From: Gemmatimonadota bacterium
GTDB taxonomy: Bacteria > Gemmatimonadota > Gemmatimonadetes > Gemmatimonadales > Gemmatimonadaceae
Direction: 5' to 3'
NCBI GenBank assembly: GCA_016719105.1
Contig: JADKAQ010000005.1
Span: forward strand, 1-31,108
Length of the DNA: 31,108 nucleotides
Shown here piece by piece: positions 16,874-26,757 of this stretch. Below the pieces are notes generated by a model. The model ran no database searches. It was given only the letters and a program-made list of their open reading frames with translations, and had not been told where the DNA came from. Positions within the stretch are counted from its first letter, which is position 1. Every line of letters starts with the position of its first letter. A program made the position numbers and the translations under genes.

Positions 16874-16921
16874 GTTTCCTTGACGCAGCACTCAGGACGT
16901 ACCCCATCGACGTCGTGGGAA

Positions 16922-17106
16922 AGTTGGCGCCGTCCGCTCTTTCGTACCACCCAACTGCGCCGGGACCACCGCGTCCCACCCCAGAGCGCGAACAGAAGGC
17001 TGAGCAGCACCTCGACGATCGCTCGGACAATCGAAAACGCTGCGACGAAAAGCCCAGCAACAACACGTGGGAGCTTGACGTGGCTCGTCGCTTCACAAGA
17101 GGAAAC
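16922..17106 (-). pseudogene. upstream part of the membrane glycosyltransferase-like gene cut by IS110
   Basis: The minus-strand frame from about 17106 reads KLPRVVAGLFVAAFSIVRA, a membrane helix (IVEVLLSLLFALWGG) and RWSRRSWVVRKSGRRQL, then hits the IS110 end. It continues in frame into 15660 on the other side of the IS. Upstream it stops at an in-frame TGA (17107-17109), next to IS21-derived sequence, so the N-terminal half of the gene is gone. The gene was therefore damaged at least twice. Confidence 0.55.
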
Positions 17107-17208
17107 TCAATCGGGCTCGGTCGAGCATCCGGTGAAGGTCCGGCGCGATCGCGGCCCCCGCGAGCGCTGGCGGGAGCACGGCGGCCTGCGTGGCGCCCGC
17201 CGCCGTGT

Positions 17209-17253
17209 CAACGATCGTTTGATATTCCCCACCAACGATCGTCTCAAATTCCC
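17209..17253. repeat. two direct repeats, likely IS21-type terminal repeats
   Basis: CAACGATCGTTTGATATTCCC (17209-17229) and CAACGATCGTCTCAAATTCCC (17233-17253) are alike at 17 of 21 positions and are 24 bases apart. IS21 elements carry several such short repeats inside their ends, and an istB remnant lies just beside them, so this is probably the istB-proximal end of that element. Confidence 0.45.
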
Positions 17254-17267
17254 GACCTCGTGAGCCC

Positions 17268-17474
17268 TCACACCTCGGGCTGAGATGTGAGGGTGGAACG
17301 GACGAGCCCTGCCTTCCGCTTTTCCCGGAGCCGGTAGGAGTCGCCGTTGATGTTGATGGTCGTGGCGTGGTGGAGGAGTCGGTCGAGGATCGCGCTGGCG
17401 ATGACCGCATCGCCGAAGACCTCGCCCCAGGCGCCGAGACTCTGAGTGCTGGCAGTGAACGACGTCTTCGTCAT
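17268..17474 (-). pseudogene. istB: C-terminal remnant of IS21-family IstB helper ATPase
   Basis: Only about 68 residues remain. SLGAWGEVFGDAVIASAILD, RLLHHATTININGDSYRLRE and KRKAGL match the conserved C-terminal end of IstB, the AAA+ partner of the IS21 transposase. The Walker motifs and all upstream sequence are missing. The break is near 17474, 53 bases before the formyltransferase stop. A hairpin (CCCTCACA at 17265-17272 with TGTGAGGG at 17286-17293) overlaps the end of the frame. No istA is present. This is a relic and cannot be functional. Confidence 0.8.
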
Positions 17475-17526
17475 TGGCAGCTAGTCCGTTGGCGCCGCGA
17501 CGCGCGAGCCGACGCGCGGCGACTGC

Positions 17527-18339
17527 CTAACGATTCGCGCTGGTGGCGCGTCGCCGAGCGGCGACGACTTCGCGCAACCTGCGCAGCTCCCGGCGCGACG
17601 GCATACGGTTGGGCGGGGTGGCGGCGTGCGGCTGCGGTCGTGCCTCGGCCTCGCCACGTGCGAGGGCGAGCGCCGTGCGGCAGATCAGCTGCAATCCCAG
17701 CGGGCGCAGGACCTCGCGCCAGACGCGGTCGGCGTACGCCACCGGATCACCGGCCGGCGCCGGGTCGAGGGGCCGTCCCTCCGCGTAGATCGCCCCTGCA
17801 TCGAGCTCGGCGCTCACCTGGTGCACCGTGACCCCCACCTCGCGCTCGCCGGCCATCAGCTCCCAGAACGCCGGGGGTGCGCCGCGATAGGCTGGGAGCC
17901 GTCCGCAGTGCAGGTTGATGCTCCCCAGCCTCGGTATGTCGAAGGTCTCCGGCTTGAGGATGTTTGTCCCGTCGAGCACGGCCAGGTCGAGGTCGAGCGA
18001 CCGCAGGAGCACCCGACTCGCCTCGGCGTTGAGCGACGCCACCTCGTGCTGCGGAACGCCCGGGACCGGCGCGGGGCGAGCGCCGGTGGCCGCCCCCCCC
18101 GCTCGCGTCGCCATGCGCCACACCGCAGCGGCGATCCCCACGGCCCCATCGCGTCGCCAGGTGCGCTTCAACTTGTTCGTGAGCCCGGGGCGCGGCAGCG
18201 GCGCGCGCACCACGCCGACGACGGTCAGCTCGGGGATGGCCGTGAGCGCCGCCACGGTCTCCCACGCAAAGTCCTGGCAGGTGAGGATCGCTACGCGAAA
18301 GCCGCGGGGGCCTGCACCGGCGTCGAGGCGCGGCGTCAT
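17527..18339 (-). CDS. formyltransferase-family protein (sugar N-formyltransferase candidate)
   Basis: The 270-residue protein starts at the ATG at 18339, which overlaps the stop of the deacetylase (ATGA). It has an N-terminal Rossmann-like strand (FRVAILTCQDFAWETVAAL). The catalytic stretch GSINLHCGRLPAYRGAPPAF carries the Asn and His of the family's N-x-H site, and VSAELDAGAIYAEG carries the Asp. Formyltransferases of this fold use N10-formyltetrahydrofolate. Length and context argue against tRNA formylation and for formylating an amino sugar or related group of the polysaccharide, which would follow well after a deacetylase that frees an amine. That link is inference. The C-terminal tail is Arg-rich. 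Frame intact. Confidence 0.78.
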   Translation of the reverse strand: MTPRLDAGAGPRGFRVAILTCQDFAWETVAALTAIPELTVVGVVRAPLPRPGLTNKLKRTWRRDGAVGIAAAVWRMATRAGGAATGARPAPVPGVPQHEVASLNAEASRVLLRSLDLDLAVLDGTNILKPETFDIPRLGSINLHCGRLPAYRGAPPAFWELMAGEREVGVTVHQVSAELDAGAIYAEGRPLDPAPAGDPVAYADRVWREVLRPLGLQLICRTALALARGEAEARPQPHAATPPNRMPSRRELRRLREVVAARRRATSANR

Positions 18340-19322
18340 GCCGCCACGCTCCAAAGCCCCGCAGCGCGCAGCCGAAAGACGGCATCATCGGTGTCCCGGT
18401 CGCCCACGACGAGCCGGCGAAGGGCGAACGGTTGGAGATCGCGCCGGTTGATTCCCTCGATCGTCGAGACCGCCGCCGTTCCACCGTGGCGCCGCACCGC
18501 GTCGACCGCGCGCGCGTCGAAGTCGATGGCGCGACCGTTGGGATAGGCGAAGGTGCGTGTGATGGCATCCACTTCCCGGGCCACCCGATCCATCGACATG
18601 CCGATCTCGGCCTCCACGTCGGCGTCAGGCAACCGCGAGACGATGGGGTGCGTGACCGTGTGTCCTCCAAAGGTCAACAGCCGGGATCGCGCCGTGGCGC
18701 GCACCTCATCCCAGGTGAGCATCGCGAAGTCGGGGGCGTGACGCGCGAGCGACGACTGGACGCGCGCGTCATTCGCCACCTCCTCGCGGAGCTGCGAAAG
18801 CAGCGCCTCCCGATCGCCCGACGCCATGCGCTTGAGCGCCTCCTTGGTGTCCGGCGCCACGGGGGCGCAGCGATCGGCGAGCCAGCGGGGCGCCGCACCC
18901 AGCGGCTGCAACACGAGATCGAGCCAGGTCGTCCAGAGCAGGGCCCCGGAGTCGAGGTGCCCGGTGGTGAGGTAGATCGTCGCGGGGAGTCCAAGCGCCT
19001 GCAGCACCGGGAGGGCGAGCGTCGCGTTGGAGCGATAGCCGTCGTCGAAGGTGATGGCCGCCATGGGGCGGCGCCCTTCTCCTGCCGACAAACGCGCCAG
19101 TGCCTCGTCGATGGGATACACGTCGTACGACGATCGCAACCAGCGCAGTTGCCGTTCCAGGGCCGACTGCGGCAGGAGCAGCCAGTGGCGACTCGCCGAC
19201 GCGTCCGGGCGTATCCCGTGATAGCACACCACGAGCAGCGAGGGGACGCGCGCTCGCCGCGCCATGGCATCGACTCCGAGCCCGCACGCCGCGTGGGCGA
19301 TGGCCCGACGCACGCCGCTCAC
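18336..19322 (-). CDS. NodB-type polysaccharide deacetylase
   Basis: The 328-residue protein has the CE4/NodB motifs: VVCYHGI near residue 30, ITFDDGYRSNATLALPVLQA (catalytic and metal Asp pair), GGHTVTHPIVSRL (HxxxH metal site) and TFAYPNGRAIDFD. The GTG at 19322 is selected because it overlaps the AsnB stop (GTGA), as at other joints in this operon; an upstream continuous frame is only a read-through of the frameshifted asnB. Such enzymes remove acetyl groups from N-acetyl amino sugars, usually in the cell envelope. No signal peptide is seen, as in many cluster-encoded cytoplasmic members of this group, which may act on lipid-linked intermediates. Product feeding the formyltransferase is possible. 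Frame intact. Confidence 0.87.
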   Translation of the reverse strand: MSGVRRAIAHAACGLGVDAMARRARVPSLLVVCYHGIRPDASASRHWLLLPQSALERQLRWLRSSYDVYPIDEALARLSAGEGRRPMAAITFDDGYRSNATLALPVLQALGLPATIYLTTGHLDSGALLWTTWLDLVLQPLGAAPRWLADRCAPVAPDTKEALKRMASGDREALLSQLREEVANDARVQSSLARHAPDFAMLTWDEVRATARSRLLTFGGHTVTHPIVSRLPDADVEAEIGMSMDRVAREVDAITRTFAYPNGRAIDFDARAVDAVRRHGGTAAVSTIEGINRRDLQPFALRRLVVGDRDTDDAVFRLRAAGLWSVAA

Positions 19323-21211
19323 GCGCGATACACCGAGGTGAGCCAGCCGTCGAGCACGAGGAGCGCGTACAGCCGGTCGGCATGATCGCGCACGTGATGC
19401 AGGTGCTCGTCGACCAGGCGCTGGATCCCCTCGGGGCGCAGCACGCCCTAACGACCGCAGCGCCTCGGACTGCGGGAGCTCCATGAGCCGCGTGCGCATC
19501 CCCTCGCGCAGCCAGCGATGCACCGGCGGCGTAAAGCCCTGCTTGGGGCGCTCGAACAGCGCCGGCGGGACGTAGCGCGCAAGCAACGTCCGCAGCACCG
19601 CCTTCCCGCCACGCTCGTCGACCAGGAGCGCATCGGGGAGCGACAGGCCGAAGCGCAACACCTCCTGGTCCAGCAACGGGGCGCGCGCTTCGAGCCCCAC
19701 TCCCATCGTCGCCACGTCGACCTTGGCGTTGAGGCAATCCGCCAGGTACGTGCGCATGTCGACCCACCGCATGCGGCGGAGGGCGCTCCCCTCGGTGCGA
19801 TTGAACAGCGCGATCATCCCCGACGGATCGATCGCCCCAGCGCGGTGCCGCTCGTACAGCGCACCGGTGTACAAGCTGCGCCGCTCGGCGGCGCCGAGCA
19901 GGGTACGAAGCGCGGCGTATCGCTGCGCATCGCTCCCCGGTTCGAGCGCGCGCAGCCCGCGCGACACGCGGCCGCGCTGCCGTGCGAAGGCGCTCCGTGC
20001 TCCGCCAGGCGCAATCAGCTGCGCCGCGGCCGAGGCGGCACCGGCGGGGATCATGTTGCCCAGGCGGCGCACCTTGTGGAACGTCTGGTACCAGGAGTAG
20101 CCGGCGAATCCTTCATCGCCCCCATCACCACCCAGCGCCACCGTCACATGCTGCCGAGCGTACTGCGCCAGCACCGAGGTGGGGATCGCCGAGGAGTCGG
20201 CGAAGGGTTCGCCGAAGTGGCGGATGAGCGTGGGGAGCCGGTCGGTCGAGGCGGCGGGGGCGTCGATGATGTGGTGTGAGGCCCCGAGATGCTCGGCCAC
20301 GCGTGCGGCGAAGCCACTCTCGTCCGACTCGACGTCATCAAAGCGAATGGAGTAGGTGTGCAGCGTCGCGTCTTCCTGCATCGCCATCGCCGTCACGAGG
20401 CTCGAGTCGATCCCGCCGCTCAGGAAGATCCCGAGTGGGACATCGGCTCGCAGACGGATACGCGTCGCCTCGCGCAGCACGGGGAGCAGTGCGTCGGCCG
20501 CGTCGTCGAGCGATCCTCGAAGGGGTCCCGATCGCGGCGAGGTCCCAGCACACGCGGCTGCGCGCCATGCTGGTCGAGCGTCATGACGACCGACGGCCCG
20601 AGCTTGTGGATCCCGGCAAAGATGGTGCGCGGCGCCGGGACCCAGCCGAGCGTGAGGTAGTCGTCCAGCGCCGCCATGTCGAGGGTGCCGGGGCACCTAA
20701 CGCGGCGTGTACGGCCTCCAGCGAGGGGAGGCGAAGTAGAAGATGCCATCGCGCACGGACCAGTAGAACGGCTTCTTCCCCACGCGATCGCGCGCCACCA
20801 GGAGTTGCTCGCGCTGCGCATCCCAGGCGGCGAAGCAGAACATCCCGCGCAGGCGCTCGACACAGGCATCGCCCTCGCGGGCGATCAGGTGCAACAGCAC
20901 CTCGGTGTCGGATTGCGTGCGGAAGGTGCACCCGTCGCGTTCGAGCTCGGCCCGCAATTCCTTGTAGTTGTAGATCTCGCCGTTGAAGACGAGGGCGAAG
21001 CGCCCATCGGGCGAGAACTGCGGCTGGTCACCCGTCTCGAGGTCGATGATGGCCAGGCGTCGGTGCGCCATCATCACGCGCCCCGTGGGCGACGTCCACA
21101 ACCCCTCGCCGTCGGGGCCGCGATGCGCGATGCACCGCGACATTTCCTCCACCACCTCGCGCCGCGGGGCGGCGGAGGGCGAAACGCGACGGCGCCCGCG
21201 ATGCCACACAT
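19319..21211 (-). CDS. asnB: AsnB-type glutamine-hydrolysing amidotransferase, frame-broken
   Basis: The ATG at 21211 gives MCGIAGAVAF, placing Cys2 as the class II glutaminase nucleophile. Glutaminase pieces include HRGPDGEGLWTS, HRRLAIIDLETGDQP, FNGEIYNYKELR and GMFCFAAWD. The synthetase domain has ADVPLGIFLSGGIDSSLVTA (PP-loop SGGIDSS), then ALGGDGGDEGFAGYSWY and FERPKQGFTPPVHRWLREG. The last frame ends WLTSVYRA at a TGA at 19319. Length of about 630 residues is usual. At least five one-base losses in C or G runs break it, for example near 21170, 20730, 20690 and 19450. Such proteins in polysaccharide loci often amidate a sugar uronic acid or glycan instead of making asparagine, so a role in glycan amidation is plausible beside the epimerase. 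Confidence 0.87.
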
Positions 21212-22427
21212 CAGCCGGCGACGGAGACGGCGTGCGCCCGCACGCGTGCATGAATGGCCTCGAGCGCGCGCACGCGCGACTTCGAGCGAGAAGCGGGCGA
21301 TGATCGCCTCGCGATCCTCGGCCACGCCCGGTGTCTCGCGCTCGGCGATCCGCGCGCGATGGCGTCGGCCAGGGCGCGCGGATCCTCGGGTGGGACGATG
21401 ATCCCGGCGCGCGCCCCTTCGAGCACGTCGGGCACCGCCCCCACGCGCGTCGAGACCGCGAAGCGGCCGTGCCGGAGCGCCTCGAGGAGCACATTGGGGA
21501 GCCCCTCGCTGCGTGACGGGATCACGAGCAGGTCGATGGCGCGATACAGCGCGCCCACGTCGTGAACCTGTCCAAGAAGCGCACCTCGTCACCTAACGAG
21601 AGCGCCGCGGCCTGCGCCTCGAGCGCTGCCCGCTCCGGGCCGTCGCCCGCCAGGAACAACTCGAAGGGAACACCCTCGGCCTTGAGCAACGCCGCCGCCT
21701 CGAGGAGGATGTCGACCCCCTTCTCGGGACTCAGGCGCCCGATCGCGGCAAGGCGCGGGACCGTCGGCGGCGGGAACAGCGGCGCGCAGTCCTGGGCCCC
21801 GGCCACTGCACCTTCCTCGAGGACGGCGTTGAATACCAGCGCCGCTCGATCTCCCACGTCGGCGAACAGGGCGAGCTGCGGTCGCGACATGACCACCACC
21901 TGGTCGGCCGAGCGCAGGAGGCGAAGGTCGAGGGCGTGATACAGGCGCACCTTCCAGTCCTCGGCGGTCGCGCCGTGATAGAACCCTACCCAGCCGCCGG
22001 CGTACCAGCCTAACGCGCGCAGCGAGCGCACGATCGCCGAGGGGCGATAGCCGTGCGTCTGCACGACGGATGCGCCGGCGCGCGCCAACGTCTCGCGCAC
22101 GCGCGGGAGGACCGACATGTCGAGGCTTCCCGATTCCTCGATGACGTCGCAGGGCACGCCGCGCGCTTCGGCGTAGGCCACGAAGGGTGACACCGGTCGT
22201 CCAGCGCGACGGAAGGTGACGATGCGAAAGGCCGTCCCCCGCGACCGCTGCAGCACGGCCTGCGCCACGAGCTGTCGCCCGGGGCCCGACAGGATCACCG
22301 TGTCGATGACCGCGACGACGGACGACGCGCGGCCAGCTGCAACGTCGCCGGGGATCTCGGTGCCTGCTTCGTCACGCGGACTCGCCCCGCGTCCGGAGGG
22401 GGGGCCGGGACGTGCGGTGTCGATCAC
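21211..22427 (-). CDS. GT4-family glycosyltransferase, frame-broken
   Basis: Chosen start is the GTG at 22427, which overlaps the ligase stop as GTGA; an in-frame ATG at 22475 would give a 48-base overlap and is less likely. The protein has an acceptor domain with VIDTVILSGPGRQLVAQAVL, VVQTHGYRPSAIVRSLRALG and GFYHGATAEDWKVRLYHALD. The donor domain has RLAAIGRLSPEKGVDILLEA, FLAGDGPERAALEA and IDLLVIPSRSEGLPNVLLEA with the E-x7-E motif. A base is missing near 21571, and two compensating errors lie near 21270-21360. Length is about 405 residues. The end overlaps the asnB start as TGATG. It adds a sugar to the glycan in the cytoplasm; donor unknown. Confidence 0.87.
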
Positions 22428-23869
22428 GGTGCGAAGCGCCCGCGCTGACCGGGCCACCCGGCGCGCGAGCGCCAACCGCCGGCCGTGGCGCGCCCCCCAC
22501 GTCCGTCAGCGATCGGAGGGACAGGCAGCGGAGCGGGCATCGACACCGGACGTAGGCTCGATCGCGAGCGTGATCCCGCCATCGGGAGAGAGGCCGTCGC
22601 GCCCTGAATCGACTCTTGCGGAGACGCCGCGGCCACGCGCTCCGCCATCGCCACTAGACTCATGAGCCCAAAGAAGTACGGAAAATAGGCGTGCGAGAGG
22701 AACACTGAACTGCATGTGAAGGCGGCAAACGCCGCCCCGAGTTCGGGGTGACTTCCTGTTCCCGCAGGCTCATCCCCGATCGAGGCTCTCCGCAGGCGCC
22801 ACCCTCGCCGATAGGACACGAGGATCTGCACCATTAGGAGCAGTCCTCCAAAGATCCCGAGCTCGACACCGGCCTGATAGTACGAGTTATGCGCCGTCGA
22901 CCATTTACCGACCTTGCCTCGTTCCTCGAGGTACTGCCCTTCAATGATGGGGAAGTTTCCGATCCCGACCCCCGCGACCGGGTGACGGGCGATGTAGATA
23001 CGAGAACGCGCCCAGATCTGCTTGCGGCCGCCGTAGTCGGTGTAGTTGTAGTCCTGCTCACCCTCGACCAACGCATACATTCGCTGTTTGTACGAGGGCG
23101 GCGCGACAGCCCACGCTGCCATTCCACCGAAGACGAAGAGTGCGATGGAGAGTGCCTTGCGCGCACCACGTGCGGCAAGGACATAGAACAGCGCACCCGC
23201 CACCAGCGCCAAGGTGCCACCGCGCGATCCGGTCTTCACGACGCCGAGGACGAGTACGACGGCGCAGCCCAATGCGATGGCCTTCCAGAACCCCTTTTCT
23301 CGCTGCACCAGTCCCATGCACAGCGGAAAGACCATCGCCGCCATCGCGGCATAGTCGTTAGGGTCGTATCCGGTCGTGGTGAAGACTCGACCATCAACCG
23401 CCACGCCAAGCGCGACCATGCCGGCCAGGTGCGCAGCGGTCCCGTACGCCCAGAACCGCTCGAGGATCCGGAGGTTTGTGCTGGTCGGCGCGGTGACAAG
23501 CGTCGCCAGCACGATCGCGACCTGCGCGAGCACGGGCGTGGTCGCGGGAGTCAAAAAGGCAAGTCCCGGATACAGCGCAAACGGGACGGTCACGAGTGCC
23601 CATCCGTAATACCAGAAACATTAGCTGCGCCGAACGGTCCCGAAAGGCCGACTTCACGCAGCGCCGGGGGTGTTGGACATCAGATACAGGAGACCCAGCA
23701 CCGACGCAACCAACGCGGGTCGCAGCTTCGGCAGCAGCGGGATGACGACCTGAATGCGCACGGCGGCAAACATCACAAGCGCGACAGCGACCCAAATCGC
23801 TGCCTGATGATAGCCGAGGCTGCCCGCGGCAGACGGGCTACGAGTTTGGTACTGCGCTCGTGCGTTCAT
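22424..23869 (-). CDS. O-antigen ligase/polymerase family (Wzy_C/WaaL-like) membrane protein
   Basis: The ATG at 23869 follows AGGAG with seven bases of spacing and begins a 481-residue protein with about 10-12 membrane segments, for example IWVAVALVMFAAVRIQVVIP and AIALGCAVVLVLGVV. The large periplasmic loop has KTGSRGGTLALVAGALF, typical of the family, YIARHPVAGVGIGNFP and the conserved TAHNSYYQAGVELGIFGGLLLM near residue 350. The C-terminal tail is hydrophilic and Arg-rich. Two compensating errors near 23620-23655 split the N-terminal part from the rest. Ligases and polymerases of this family join lipid-linked glycan to an acceptor or to another chain in the periplasm. Which of the two it does cannot be told here. 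Confidence 0.85.
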
Positions 23870-23988
23870 CGAGCACTCCTGACGAACTCGCGACATCCGG
23901 GCAAACGACCGGACTCTCCCCAATCAAGACGAGCTATGGGGGCGCCGCGGAACGAACTGGCAGCGTGGAGTCTGGGTGGGCTTTGCAC

Positions 23989-25442
23989 CTACCGCACGGG
24001 CCCCCGTCGGTACCACAAGTAGTGATAGCTCGAAGTGAATTGCTGGTTGAACTGCTTCGTCCCTGACAGCACCGCCCGGCGTACGCCGTCGGAGAAGATC
24101 TGATCAGCGGCGGTGAGGTACTTGCGGTCACCCGTTCGGAAGTACAACCAGCTGAAAGTCGAGACAAACAGGTTGTTCAGGTCCCACGACGCGTTCGGAC
24201 CTGACTTGTTACGCTGGCAGAATGCGGACTGGTAGTTGAAGCTTCCGTCCGGGCGCCACTGCGTGTTCCAGAGCCAGTCGGCATTGGCGCGAATGGAGGG
24301 CTCGATGCGGGGATCGGCGTTGAAGCGCGAGTAATAGCGAATCAGCACGTCGTTCAGCAGTCCGCTCATGTAGTTGATGCTAGTGTTGCAGAAGCCCCCC
24401 CACAGAAAAGCCCCGCTGCTGTCCTGGGGACGCAGGATTTGAGAGAGCATGAGGGGGAGATGCTCCGCCCAACTCGTGCTCGTGTAGTTATCTCCTCCCG
24501 GGGCCTGAATTTCCCAAGAGAGAAGGAAAGCGAGCAGTGAGCGGGCCTGGCCACGACTCTCCATGTCCTGATGGTTCCGCTTCCCAAGCGCGCCGCGCCG
24601 ATAGTACGAGGCGAGCACGTCAGCGGTGCGCCCCACCGCCAACTGAGAGGCCGCATCACCGGTCAGCAGATAGTGGAGGGCGAGCCCTTCGAGTTGCGCC
24701 CAGTAAAGCGAGCTGCCGTAGTTGTTTGGCTCCAAGTATCGCGTGCGATAGTCGAGCGCCATCAGCGTCGCGCGACGCCAGTACTCCGCGTTTCCAGTGC
24801 GAACCCACCACGCGTAGTACACCGCGACGCGGTCGTAGTAATTGCCGGCCGCCCAGTCGACGCCGTACTTGGTCCAGTGAAACTCGGACCACTTCACGAA
24901 ATCGCTCTCGTAGCGATCCCACTCCCGACCGAGTCGACGGGTGTCCTGCACCGGGAGCGTCGGGCCCACCAGATCGGTGCTGATGAGGTAGGCCGGACTG
25001 ACGGGGAGCGCGACGGCCTCGGGAAACCGACACCTCGCGACCGGACTTCGGCAGTACCTCCAGCGTTAGGCGGGCGCGGGCACGGTCTCCCCGGCGGAGC
25101 GGATACTGAAATCGGACATACACCGCGCGCACGGACCCGTCGCGATGCCGACCCGACAGCGCTCGCACGTCGGCGCTCACCACGTCCCCTTCGACCTGCA
25201 ACGACCACCTTGGCATCCATCCGGGGCGAAAGCACGCCGGGAGGGAGCGGGATGCCGTTGGACACCACGGCGTTGCCAGCGTCACCCTGCATGCGCGAAA
25301 CGACGAGCTCGACGGAGAACGCGGAGTCGGCTGGTGGCACTGTGCCGGCGGGGCCCTCGGCACCAGCGACGCGCGCAAGCGCCACCGAGACGACCAACGC
25401 GGTCGTCACCTGCAACGCCACCCTTCGGCCCATCCGAAGCAT
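23989..25442 (-). CDS. secreted RIFT-like/helical toroid protein, paralogue 1
   Basis: The ATG at 25442 begins two bases after the acyltransferase stop. A Sec signal peptide is visible: MLRMGRRVALQ, a hydrophobic core and a VAGA cleavage site near residue 28. It is followed by a segment with NAVVSNGIPLPPGVL and RHRDGSVRAVYVRFQYP, which resembles the RIFT-barrel domain of PcRGLX/YetA-type lyases. Residues about 165-483 form a helical domain with WAAGNYYDRVAVYYAWWVR, NHQDMESRGQARSLLAFLLS, NYMSGLLNDVLIRYY and ANADWLWNTQWRPDGSFNYQ. It lacks the Ig-like repeats of its two paralogues. Two extra bases (near 25205 and 25030) break the frame. Probably a periplasmic or secreted glycan-binding or glycan-cleaving protein; the family is not one I can name with certainty. 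Confidence 0.78.
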
Positions 25443-25444
25443 GT

Positions 25445-26616
25445 TCACGACGTCACGGTTGCAGGTTTGGCGACCGGTGCGGCCAGCGACCAACGCTTCT
25501 CGACCAGCAGGAAGAGCACGGCCGAGGGAACGAGAGTGGAGAGGAACGCCGGAATCAAGAGCGCGCAGAAGACGGGGGCATTCTCACCGGTGCGCTGCAG
25601 CATCGACGTCATCGGAAAGAACAGCGCCTTGAGCGACAACCCGTGAATGAGGTAGTAAGAATAGCTCATGTTGCCCAGCCAGCGGAGCGGCGAGACAGTG
25701 AGCCATCGGTAGGTAACGCCGTACCCACGAAACGACACCACGCACAGAAGCATGAACGCGATGAGGGTTGCCCCGAGTGCGAACGCCCCGTTGAGCCAGC
25801 GCGCACCAACCGCGACCAGACTGGCGACGAAGAGTCCAATCGTCGCGACGTCGAGCGCCGCAGACGTCACGCGCGTCAACGCCTTCAGTTCCACGAGTTC
25901 AAACACCATCATCCCTGCAGCAAGTACACCATTCGCAGGTGAGGTGCCTTGACGTAAGCGCTCACCCAAACCGTTGCGATGATCGTCACGACCTGCAGGA
26001 CGATCCGGCTCCGCGGCGTCCAACGCCGAAGCCCGAGAATGGCCACCAGCGCCGGAACCGTGAGATAGAAGAAAAACTCGTAGCTCAACGACCAAGCGAC
26101 CGTAATGATGGCCTCGATGTCAAAGATCCCGGGAAGGAGCAGGATGTTCGCCAGCAGCAGTAGCGCAGCAGCCGTCAGGTCCGACGGCAGCTTTGACTCC
26201 GAGGGAACGGCGAACGACAGCACCAGATAGATCGCGAGGACGACGAGAAACGTCGGATAGATCCGCTCAACCCGCCTGGCCATGAACTTCCGGTAGTCGT
26301 GAGCCTTCCGGATGAGGGTGCCGTAGATCAGGAAGCCGCTCAGGATGAAGAACAGGTCGACTCCGCGATTGCCCAGAAGGGCAAGCGCTTTCCCAGACCA
26401 TTCGGTCAGCGTATCCTCAGGCAGGAGCGACTTCGTGAGACCGACGTAGTGCACGAAGAAGACGAGGATGACCGAAACGCCGCGTACCCCCTCCATCGCC
26501 CTGAGACGCCCCGCGCCGGGGAGGGCGATCTCGAACCAGTTGGAGAGCGTCGTGTATATGCCCGAGAAGTCCCGGGCGCGCTCCGTGGAGCGGGTTTCGA
26601 TCATTCCGGCCGTCAT
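25445..26616 (-). CDS. acyltransferase family 3 integral membrane protein
   Basis: The protein of about 390 residues has ten or so membrane helices. RAMEGVRGVSVILVFFVHYV holds the family's catalytic His. GVDLFFILSGFLIYGTLIRK, FMARRVERIYPTF (the R-x10-H-type Arg motif) and VAWSLSYEFFFYLTVP are all diagnostic of PF01757. C-terminal helices include LGNMSYSYYLIHGLSLK. Such enzymes move acetyl or other acyl groups onto surface glycans across the inner membrane. A missing base near 25917 splits the frame. The ATG at 26616 has AGGG upstream; ATG at 26604 is an alternative. It starts about 100 bases after the terminator of paralogue 2 and is followed at once by paralogue 1, so it probably opens its own transcript. 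Confidence 0.87.
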
Positions 26617-26712
26617 GGGGCGACCCTATGTCGCATCTCGACTCATGGCCCGGGGAGGTGCACGAAGAATGCCATCCGGGACTAGCAGTGGGCCAAGCTT
26701 CGGGAAAATAGG

Positions 26713-26737
26713 GCGGGGCCCCCCTAGGGGGCCCCGC
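26713..26737 (-). terminator. intrinsic terminator after toroid paralogue 2
   Basis: An 11-bp GC stem (GCGGGGCCCCC at 26713-26723 with its complement at 26727-26737) with a three-base loop lies 20 bases past the stop at 26758. On the minus strand it is followed by CCTATTTTCCC, a short U tract, so it reads as a rho-independent terminator for the minus-strand gene. Confidence 0.75.
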
Positions 26738-26757
26738 GATCGCTTTACCAACGTGCA

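Larger units (their letters stand above)
15661..16927 (+). mobile_element. IS110-family insertion sequence (IS110 group)
   Basis: The element carries one DEDD transposase gene and lacks terminal inverted repeats. Its ends are set by two copies of AGTTGG (15655-15660 and 16922-16927): removing one copy with everything between restores an open frame in the interrupted gene. This gives a unit of about 1267 bp with 109 non-coding bases before the transposase and about 48 after it. The longer non-coding end on the 5' side fits the IS110 group and not IS1111. IS110 elements recombine at a short core without typical duplications, so the exact end inside AGTTGG is ambiguous. Confidence 0.8.

Noticed and set aside
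18336..20696. 786-residue fusion of an asparagine synthetase domain with a deacetylase
   Set aside because: The join results from a missing base near 19450; the corrected asnB stops at 19319 and the deacetylase starts at an overlapping GTG.
22889..24022. 377-codon plus-strand open frame opposite the ligase gene
   Set aside because: Hydrophilic Arg/His-rich sequence antisense to a clear membrane protein.
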